Assembly: GCA_035642125.1 (NCBI GenBank)
Contig: DASQSZ010000329.1
Coordinates: 1-18,128, forward strand
Length of the DNA: 18,128 nt
Reading direction: 5' to 3'
DNA from: CALAED01 sp937891035
GTDB taxonomy: Bacteria; Actinomycetota; Actinomycetes; Streptosporangiales; Streptosporangiaceae
Both the position numbers and the translations under genes were made by a program. A model generated the notes under the pieces. That model was not told where the DNA came from. It did no database searches and was given only the letters and a program-made list of their open reading frames with translations. Below are positions 7,835 to 13,252 of the stretch, in pieces (the stretch's first letter is position 1; the number at the start of each line of letters is the position of its first letter).

Positions 7835-9442
7835 CTACTGCGCGTATCCGGCGCTGATGAGCCGGGGCAGGCCGTCGGCGAAGGGCCCGACGCCGGCGAT
7901 GCTCTTGTTCAGCCCGAGGTATTCCTTCTGGCGGTAGAGGTAGATGTATCCGCGCAGCTCGGCGGCGCGCTGGGTCGCCCTGGTGTAGAGCGCCTGCCGC
8001 TGCGCCACGTCGAGGAGCGTGGACGCCTGCTTGATCGGGTCGTCGATCCCCGGGTCGGACATTCCGGCGTAGTTGTTCGCGCCGCCCGTGGTGACCTGGT
8101 TGTTCAGGTTGCCGTCCGGGTCGACCCGGCCCGACCAGCCGTCGAGCATGACGTCGAACTTGCCCGCCTTGCCCAGTTCGAGCGTGGTGGCGAACTCCAT
8201 CGGACGCACGGTGACGTTGAAGCCGGTCTCCTTGGTCATCTGCTGGATGACCTCGCCGAGCCGGATCCCGTCGGAGTCGTTGGGCACGTTCATGGTGACC
8301 GGGATCGGCGTCTTGATTCCGGACTGCGCCACCAGTTGCTTGGCCTTGGCAACGTCGCGGTTCGAACAGGTCAGGTTCTGCGCGCGGTACGGGCTCTCGA
8401 GGGGGAGCGGGCCGCAGTCGGGCTGGTACATGCCGTTGAAGACGGTCTTGTTGATGGCGTTCCGATCGAGGGACAGCTCCCACGCCTGGCGCAGCTGGGG
8501 GCTACGGCCAAGCGGGGTGTTCACGGTGCCGTAGGCCTCGGTGGCGCCTTTGACGTTGCCGATGTTGATGTGCATTCCGTAGAAGCCGAGCCCGCCGCCG
8601 GAGACCACCCTCAGGTTCGGGTCGGACAGCAGACCCGCGATGGTGTTGGGGCGCGGCCGGGTGGCGATCTGGATGTCGTTCGACTTGAGGTTGGCGGCCC
8701 GTACGTTCGGATCGACGATGATCTTGTAGATGATCCGGTCGAGCTTGACCTTGTCCGGTGCGTAGTAGTCGGTGGCCCGCTCGAGCACGATCTGGCTGCC
8801 GGACGTACGGCTGGCGAACTTGAAGGGCCCCACGCATACCGGGGCGGTGCCGAAGTTGTCCCCGAGCCGGTCCAGCGCCGCGGGGGAGAGGATCATCCCG
8901 GCGCGGTCGGCGAGCTGGGCGGTGAGCGGGGCGAACGGCCGCGACAGGGTGAGCCGCACTGTAGCCGGGTCGACGACGGTGACGCTGTCGACGGCGGCCA
9001 GTTCGGCGGCCCGGGCCGACTCGTCCAAGGTGCGGTGCCGGTCGAGGGAGGTCTTGACGGCGGCGGCGTCGAAGACGGTGCCGTCATTGAACTTGATGCC
9101 GGTCCGCAGTTTGATCGTTGCCGTCTTGCCGTCCGCCGACAGCTGCGGCGGCGCGGTGGCCAGCTGGGGCACCAGCTTGGTGTCGGCGTCGATGTCGTAG
9201 AGCTTTTCGCACATGCTGGCGAAGACCATGCGGCCGTTGAGCGTGGTGGCCCTCGTCGGGTCGAGGACGTCGGGGTCGGCGTCAAGCGCGATGGTCAACG
9301 TTCCGCCGTTCTTGACCGGCCGATTGTCGGCGGCGGCGCCGGCGACGGTGGGCGGGGAGGACGCGGTGCCGTTTCCAGAGCATGCGGCGGCCAGGGCGAG
9401 TGGGAGTGCGGCGAATACCGCGGCGAGGCTGCGCGTACGCAT
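7835..9442 (-). CDS. dppA: Peptide-class ABC transporter substrate-binding lipoprotein (SBP_bac_5 family)
   Basis: This 535-residue extracytoplasmic receptor has a signal peptide with basic MRTR, a hydrophobic stretch and a lipobox ending LAAAC, giving lipid-modified Cys21. A Gly/Ser/Thr/Ala linker follows. Family 5 signatures are GGTLTIALDADPDVLDPT (46-63), LRTGIKFNDGTVFDAAAVK (112-130) and RQAWELSLDRNAI in the second half. The DAAAVKTSLDR and ISPAALD stretches recall GsiB more than DppA, but the ligand is unproven. It captures the substrate outside the membrane and delivers it to DppBC. The ATG at 9442 has AGGAG about 12 nt upstream, a longer gap than usual. It is the first gene of the operon; the 5' region carries palindromes that could be operators. 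Confidence 0.93.
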   Translation of the reverse strand: MRTRSLAAVFAALPLALAAACSGNGTASSPPTVAGAAADNRPVKNGGTLTIALDADPDVLDPTRATTLNGRMVFASMCEKLYDIDADTKLVPQLATAPPQLSADGKTATIKLRTGIKFNDGTVFDAAAVKTSLDRHRTLDESARAAELAAVDSVTVVDPATVRLTLSRPFAPLTAQLADRAGMILSPAALDRLGDNFGTAPVCVGPFKFASRTSGSQIVLERATDYYAPDKVKLDRIIYKIIVDPNVRAANLKSNDIQIATRPRPNTIAGLLSDPNLRVVSGGGLGFYGMHINIGNVKGATEAYGTVNTPLGRSPQLRQAWELSLDRNAINKTVFNGMYQPDCGPLPLESPYRAQNLTCSNRDVAKAKQLVAQSGIKTPIPVTMNVPNDSDGIRLGEVIQQMTKETGFNVTVRPMEFATTLELGKAGKFDVMLDGWSGRVDPDGNLNNQVTTGGANNYAGMSDPGIDDPIKQASTLLDVAQRQALYTRATQRAAELRGYIYLYRQKEYLGLNKSIAGVGPFADGLPRLISAGYAQ

Positions 9443-9501
9443 GGGTGCGGGGTTCTCCTCTCGGGGCGACGGGGCGAGGAGCGTGGGTGGCGGGGTCCGC
9501 C

Positions 9502-9549
9502 CTTCAAATTGAAGACTGTATACCGAAGACGATTTCCAGAAATGTCACG
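9502..9549 (-). promoter_or_regulatory. Candidate promoter/operator region of the dpp operon
   Basis: Two palindromes lie 60-80 bp upstream of dppA: CTTCAAATTGAAG (9502-9514) and GTATAC (9518-9523), the latter flanked by direct GAAGAC copies at 9511-9516 and 9525-9530. On the minus strand TATACA (9517-9522) resembles a -10 box and GTGACA (9543-9548) a -35 box, but their 20-nt spacing is too long for a confident call. GTATAC-centred palindromes are known operators of some GntR-family regulators. No regulator gene is present in the window. Confidence 0.4.
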
Positions 9550-9721
9550 CTTCAGCCGCAGCATTCGGCGGCCGGCGGCAATCGTGACGAATGTGAGACC
9601 TGACACGCGAGTTCCCGGCGGATCTCGACACGGATGCGGTCACCTACGGTGAACGCGGGAATTCTGGCCGGATGCGGACAGTGATTCGCGCACGCGTTCG
9701 GTAACGCCCTGCAAAGATCTA

Positions 9722-9751
9722 ACATCTGCGAATCCGCATATAACAGGATGT
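9722..9751. promoter_or_regulatory. Nested dyad over a TATAAC box upstream of the STAS gene
   Basis: ACATC (9722-9726) pairs with GATGT (9747-9751), and inside it TGCG (9727-9730) pairs with CGCA (9735-9738). The unpaired part contains TATAAC (9739-9744), five of six matches to a -10 consensus, but no convincing -35 box lies 16-19 nt before it. This could be an operator over a promoter reading right toward the STAS gene. The transcript would have a leader of more than 350 nt, which weakens the idea. Confidence 0.25.
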
Positions 9752-10090
9752 AAACGGGCGTGTACTGAGGGGCCGTCGCCGTGCGGCCGGGGAGTTTCGG
9801 GGTGGCTGGAAGCGATTACGGTTCTCATCGGCCATCCGGCGGGCCCAGTCTTTCCGGCCGTGGACCCGCCGGTCGGGGAGGGCAGAAGTCAACCCAGCGG
9901 GGGATCTCGGCGTCTGACGTGATGGTTACGGCAATGGGGGCGGGTGGCCGCACTCGCGCGGGAACGCGGGGGCGCGACCGGACCGACCGGGGACATCTCG
10001 GGCGGACCCGGGCGGCGGACGCACGATCGACGGAATCAAGGCGGGGGCGGAGCAGTGACGAACGATGGACTGACCGGGGCCAGGCTCCGG

Positions 10091-10096
10091 TGGAGG
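10091..10096 (+). promoter_or_regulatory. Ribosome-binding site of the STAS gene
   Basis: TGGAGG lies 9 nt before ATG 10106 and decides this start. The in-frame GTG at 10055 has GGAG only 2 nt away and is less likely. Confidence 0.7.
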
Positions 10097-10105
10097 CATA
10101 TCGAC

Positions 10106-10699
10106 ATGAGCGATGACGGGCAGCGGACCGGCCGTCAGGATGCGGTCTTGCGCTACGCCGGCAGCCTGCGTTGCCGCCCCGCACCGGGCGCCGGGGCAGA
10201 TCCCGGGCCCGAGGACTGGCGGTTCGACATCCTCCAGGCAGGTGCCGGCATCGTGGTCACCGAGGTGGCCGGAGAGATAGATCTGCGGACCGTCGCGATT
10301 TTGCGCAAGCGGCTCTTCGAGCTCACCGACGCGGGCTTCGCGCGCATCATCATCGACTTCGAAAACGTACGGTTCTGTGACGCCGCCGGCCTCGGGGCGC
10401 TGGTGGCCGCCCAAAACCGGCTGCGCGCCAGGGCCGAGGACCGAAGCCGCGCCGCGACCGGCAAGCCCGGCGCGGAGTACGCCGACGGCCCGGACGGCCC
10501 GGACGGCCCGGCCGACGCCAACGACGCCAACGACGCCAACGAGGCCGGTCCGGCCGGGGCCATCTCGCTCGCCCGGGTGCGCCCGGCGCAGCGCCGCCTG
10601 CTGCACATCGCCGGTCTCGGCCGGGTGTTCGCCCTGTATGAAAGCGTGCCGGAGGCCATCCGCGCGCAACGGGACCCGACCACGGCCCCCCTGCGCTGA
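10106..10699 (+). CDS. STAS-domain protein (anti-anti-sigma-like) with degenerate phosphorylation site
   Basis: The 197-residue protein has a STAS fold: GIVVTEVAGEIDLRTVAILR (48-67), then IIIDFENVRFCDAAGLGALV (81-100), and at the C-terminus RRLLHIAGLGRVFALYESVPEAI (163-185, read in pieces). In anti-anti-sigma factors the DSSG motif carries the Ser phosphorylated by a partner kinase. Here it is Asp92-Ala93-Ala94-Gly95, so that switch is absent. About 40 low-complexity residues (about 112-152, with DGP and DAN repeats) interrupt the domain between the motif helix and the last strand. It probably binds a protein partner, such as an anti-sigma factor, constitutively or by another signal; none is encoded here. 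An N-terminal 38-residue tail precedes the domain. It is divergent from the dpp operon and is followed by a strong terminator. Confidence 0.82.
   Translation: MSDDGQRTGRQDAVLRYAGSLRCRPAPGAGADPGPEDWRFDILQAGAGIVVTEVAGEIDLRTVAILRKRLFELTDAGFARIIIDFENVRFCDAAGLGALVAAQNRLRARAEDRSRAATGKPGAEYADGPDGPDGPADANDANDANEAGPAGAISLARVRPAQRRLLHIAGLGRVFALYESVPEAIRAQRDPTTAPLR
10484..10540 (+). repeat. Two adjacent arrays of 9-bp tandem repeats inside the STAS gene
   Basis: GACGGCCCG is present three times at 10484-10510, and GACGCCAAC three times at 10514-10540, separated by one codon. Both keep the reading frame and encode Asp-Gly-Pro and Asp-Ala-Asn triplets. They lie in the low-complexity insert of the STAS protein, so copy number changes by slippage would alter insert length without frameshift. 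Confidence 0.9.
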
Positions 10700-10705
10700 C
10701 GCACC

Positions 10706-10739
10706 GCCATCCCGCCACACGTGGGCGAGGCGGGATGGC
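10706..10739 (+). terminator. Strong hairpin terminator after the STAS gene
   Basis: GCCATCCCGCC (10706-10716) pairs perfectly with GGCGGGATGGC (10729-10739), an 11-bp stem with a 12-nt loop, beginning 6 nt after the STAS stop. There is no U-tract, as is usual for actinomycete intrinsic terminators. Confidence 0.8.
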
Positions 10740-10755
10740 CGCGGCGCAAGACTCC

Positions 10756-10813
10756 CGGCATGCGGGTCATGCCGCTAGAGTGCTTCTGGATCCCGAGTGT
10801 CCCGGCTGCCGGG
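10756..10813. promoter_or_regulatory. Two dyads upstream of the histidine kinase gene
   Basis: CGGCATG (10756-10762) pairs with CATGCCG (10768-10774) around a 5-nt loop, and CCCGGC (10801-10806) mirrors GCCGGG (10808-10813). TAGAGT (10776-10781) between them resembles an actinomycete -10 box, but no -35 box is visible. These could be operator half-sites or a leader structure. Confidence 0.3.
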
Positions 10814-10861
10814 TCCCCGAGGTGACGATGGACGACGAGACGGGACGAGATGGAGGTCGTC

Positions 10862-11965
10862 GTGGGTCGAGGCGATCCCCGCGAGGGTGATGGCGCGGCG
10901 TCCCCGCCGGCCGACGTCCATTCCGAACCGGCGTCCCCCGACGATCTCCCCGACGGCTTGATCGTGGCCGACGCCGATCGGCGGGTCATCATCCTCAACA
11001 CCACCGCGGCCAAGCTGATCGGCATGACGCGCGCCGAGGCGCTCGGCAAAGAGCTGCCCGATGTGCTGACGCTGCACGACGCCGAGGGGCGTGACTGGTG
11101 GAAGTGCCTGGACCCCTACGGCGGCCTGTCGACCCGCACCCGTCACCCGGAGCTGACCCTCTACCTGCCGAACGGCACCGAGCTGCTGGTGACCGCGGCC
11201 TACCGCCGCGACACCGCGCGCCGCGTGGAGCGGTTCTCGGTCGCGCTGCGCTCGGCCCACTGCCGGGCCCGCCAGGACCGCGACCGCGCCGACCTCGTCT
11301 CGACCGTGGCGCATGAGCTGCGCTCCCCGCTCACCAGCGTCAAGGGCTTCACGGCCACCCTGCTGGCCAAGTGGCAACGGTTCAACGACGACCAAAAACG
11401 GATCATGCTGGAGACGGTCAACGCCGACGCCGACCGGGTGACGCGGTTGATCACCGAGCTGCTCGACGTGTCGCGGATCGACGCCGGCCGGCTCGAAGTG
11501 CGCCGCCAGGTCGTCGACCTGGCCGATCAGGCGCGCAAGGTCATCGCGGGCCGGGTGGCGGCCGGCGACCCCGAAGACCGCTTCCGGCTCGTCGTACGCG
11601 GCACGCTGCCCGAGATGTGGCTCGACCCCGACAAGATCGACCAGATCCTCGCCAACCTCACCGAAAACGCGGTGCGGCACGGCGCTGGTACCGTCACGAT
11701 TACGGTAGAGCCGGACCTCCACGGAGAAGGGGCCGTCGTAGTGGTACGCGACGAGGGCGAGGGCATCCCGCCCGAGGCCGCCCAGCGCGTCTTCCGGCGG
11801 TTTTGGCGCAGCCAGGGCAAGCGGCGCGGCGGCACCGGCCTCGGGCTCTACATCGTCAAGGGCTTGGTCGAGGCGCACGGCGGCGGCATCGTGGTGCGGC
11901 AGGCGCCCGGCGGCGGCGCCGAGTTCCGATTTACCTTGCCCGCCGGCGCCCCCGACTTCGCCTGA
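10862..11965 (+). CDS. Soluble PAS-domain sensor histidine kinase, orphan
   Basis: The 367-residue protein has a PAS sensor domain (about 28-130, starting LPDGLIVADADRRVIILNTTA) and a HisKA dimerisation domain with H-box Val-Ala-His151-Glu-Leu-Arg-Ser-Pro. The HATPase domain has N-box NLTENA (265-270), G1 DEGEGIP (297-303), F-box FRRFWR (311-316) and G2 GGTGLGL (323-329). All catalytic motifs look intact. There is no membrane segment, so it should sense an internal signal. No response regulator is adjacent. I chose GTG 10862 because GGAGG (10852-10856) lies 5 nt before it; ATG 10850 would add four residues with a poorer site. It lies 177 bp before pheS. As I recall, a similar kinase occupies this place between the rRNA methylase and pheS in Streptomyces, which hints at a conserved but undefined link to translation. 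Confidence 0.9.
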   Translation: MGRGDPREGDGAASPPADVHSEPASPDDLPDGLIVADADRRVIILNTTAAKLIGMTRAEALGKELPDVLTLHDAEGRDWWKCLDPYGGLSTRTRHPELTLYLPNGTELLVTAAYRRDTARRVERFSVALRSAHCRARQDRDRADLVSTVAHELRSPLTSVKGFTATLLAKWQRFNDDQKRIMLETVNADADRVTRLITELLDVSRIDAGRLEVRRQVVDLADQARKVIAGRVAAGDPEDRFRLVVRGTLPEMWLDPDKIDQILANLTENAVRHGAGTVTITVEPDLHGEGAVVVVRDEGEGIPPEAAQRVFRRFWRSQGKRRGGTGLGLYIVKGLVEAHGGGIVVRQAPGGGAEFRFTLPAGAPDFA

Positions 11966-11976
11966 AGACCCGGCGA

Positions 11977-12000
11977 AACTCGAGAATTCGAGAACTCGAG
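11977..12000. repeat. Three tandem 8-bp repeats, low-GC patch
   Basis: AACTCGAG (11977-11984), AATTCGAG (11985-11992) and AACTCGAG (11993-12000) follow one another 11 nt after the kinase stop. The patch is 46 percent GC in a region above 70 percent. CTCGAG and the central TTCGAG also form short dyads, so it could be a protein-binding site or a remnant of slippage. Confidence 0.85.
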
Positions 12001-12076
12001 GACCAGGGGACGCCGAGCGGGCGCCGTCGGCTCTTCGCCGCATCGCCGGTTGCGCGAAGGGATCCTGCTTGCCCAC

Positions 12077-12082
12077 TAGACT
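12077..12082 (+). promoter_or_regulatory. Candidate -10 box for pheST
   Basis: TAGACT is a common actinomycete -10 sequence and lies about 60 nt before the pheS ATG. The best -35 candidate, TTGCGC at 12050-12055, is 21 nt away, which is too far to be convincing. I see no T-box and no Phe-rich leader peptide in the 177-bp gap. Confidence 0.35.
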
Positions 12083-12142
12083 CGCGGGCGTCGCGGCGTC
12101 CAAGCGTCCAGACCCCGCCCAGGCTGGAGTTTTCTTACCGTC

Positions 12143-13252
12143 ATGTCAGCACCGAACAAGTCCTACGACCCCGTCGAGGTGGCGTCCCTGCGGCCCGACG
12201 AGGTGACCCGCATGCGCGATGAGGCCCTGGCGGCGATCGCGGCCGCCGCCGACTTGGAGGCGTTCAAGCAGGTCCGGCTCGCGCACGCCGGCGACCGTTC
12301 TCCGCTCGCCCTGGCCAACCGCGAGATCGGCGCGCTGCCACCGCACGCGAAGGCCGACGCGGGGCGTCGCGTCGGCGCCGCCCGCAAACAGATCGCCGAC
12401 GCGCTCAAGACGCGGCAGGCCGAGCTCGAGGACGAGCGCGACCGGCGGGTCCTCGTCGATGAGGCCGTCGACGTCACCCTGCCCTGGGACCGCGCGCCGC
12501 GTGGCGCCCGGCACCCGCTGACCACCACCGCCGAACGGATGGCCGACGTCTTCATCTCCATGGGCTTCGAGCTCGCCGAAGGTCCCGAGGTCGAGGCGGA
12601 GTGGTTCAACTTCGACGCACTCAACTTCCCGCCCGGCCATCCGGCCCGCGACATGCAGGACACCTTGTTCGTCGAGTCGGAGGACTCCGGGCTCGTGCTG
12701 CGCACGCACACCTCGCCGGTGCAAATCCGCGCGCTGCTCAGCCGTGAGCTGCCGGTGTACGTCGTGTGCACCGGCAAGACGTTCCGCACCGACGAGCTGG
12801 ACGCCACCCACAGCCCCGTCTTCCACCAGATGGAGGGCCTCGCCGTCGACGAGGGCATCGGGATGGCCGACCTGCGCGGCGCGATCGACGCCTTTGTCAC
12901 CGGCATGTTCGGTGCCGGGCTGCGTACCCGGTTCCGGCCGTCGTACTTCCCGTTCACCGAGCCATCGGCCGAGGTGGACATGCAGTGCTTCGTCTGCCGC
13001 GGCGGCTCCGCCGAGCCGGGCGCGCCGCCGTGTCGTACCTGCAAGTCCGAGGGCTGGATCGAGCTCGGTGGCTGCGGTGTGGTCAACCCGCGCGTGCTGA
13101 CCGCCTGCGGCGTCGACACCGACCGTTACAGCGGCTGGGCGTTCGGCCTGGGCGTCGACCGGACGCTGATGTTCCGGCACGGCGTCGAGGACATGCACGA
13201 CATGGTCGAGGGTGACGTCCGGTTCACCCTCCCGTTCGGGATGGAGATCTGA
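12143..13252 (+). CDS. pheS: Phenylalanyl-tRNA synthetase alpha subunit
   Basis: The 369-residue catalytic subunit of the alpha2-beta2 class IIc enzyme charges tRNA-Phe. The N-terminal 110 residues form the tRNA-contacting coiled coil. Motif 2 is FRTDELDATHSPVFHQMEG (214-232), and motif 3 is GLGVDR (335-340) within GWAFGLGVDRTLMF. A Cys pair C282-x2-C285 and C297-x2-C300 sits in an insertion before GGCGVVNPRVL; such a likely metal-binding knuckle is usual in actinobacterial PheS. GGAG (12126-12129) is 13 nt before the ATG, a long gap, but family alignment supports this start. The stop codon shares one base with the pheT start, so the two subunits are translationally coupled. Confidence 0.97.
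   Translation: MSAPNKSYDPVEVASLRPDEVTRMRDEALAAIAAAADLEAFKQVRLAHAGDRSPLALANREIGALPPHAKADAGRRVGAARKQIADALKTRQAELEDERDRRVLVDEAVDVTLPWDRAPRGARHPLTTTAERMADVFISMGFELAEGPEVEAEWFNFDALNFPPGHPARDMQDTLFVESEDSGLVLRTHTSPVQIRALLSRELPVYVVCTGKTFRTDELDATHSPVFHQMEGLAVDEGIGMADLRGAIDAFVTGMFGAGLRTRFRPSYFPFTEPSAEVDMQCFVCRGGSAEPGAPPCRTCKSEGWIELGGCGVVNPRVLTACGVDTDRYSGWAFGLGVDRTLMFRHGVEDMHDMVEGDVRFTLPFGMEI

Larger units (their letters stand above)
9443..10105. other. Non-coding divergent region between dppA and the STAS gene
   Basis: About 660 bp with no gene I can support. Open frames here, such as GTG 9781 to 10116, have third-position GC near 57 percent over the first 23 codons, unlike the near-saturated GC of neighbouring genes, and resemble nothing known. 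The dppA-proximal half holds dyads: 9502-9514, 9518-9523, GTCACG 9544-9549 with CGTGAC 9583-9588, CATTCG 9562-9567 with CGAATG 9588-9593, and TCACC 9640-9644 with GGTGA 9648-9652. A locally AT-richer patch lies at 9707-9755. From 9780 to 10105 I see nothing specific. Confidence 0.6.

Noticed and set aside
6683..9652. 989-codon open frame on the + strand
   Set aside because: It is antisense to dppC, dppB and dppA, which have clear family motifs. Long antisense frames are expected where third positions are nearly all G or C, and its Asp/Gly/His/Gln/Arg-rich composition resembles no protein.
9781..10116. Possible 111-codon gene before the STAS gene
   Set aside because: Third-position GC is about 57 percent over the first 23 codons, there is no recognisable domain, no good ribosome-binding site, and it overlaps the STAS start.
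11977..12000. Cloning-linker origin of the CTCGAG/GAATTC-rich patch
   Set aside because: Restriction-like hexamers arise directly from the 8-bp repeat; the flanks are ordinary host sequence with no vector segment.
11966..12142. T-box or Phe leader-peptide attenuator before pheS
   Set aside because: I found no Phe-codon-rich short frame, no terminator/antiterminator pair and no T-box sequence in the gap; only a TAGACT box and the 8-mer repeats.
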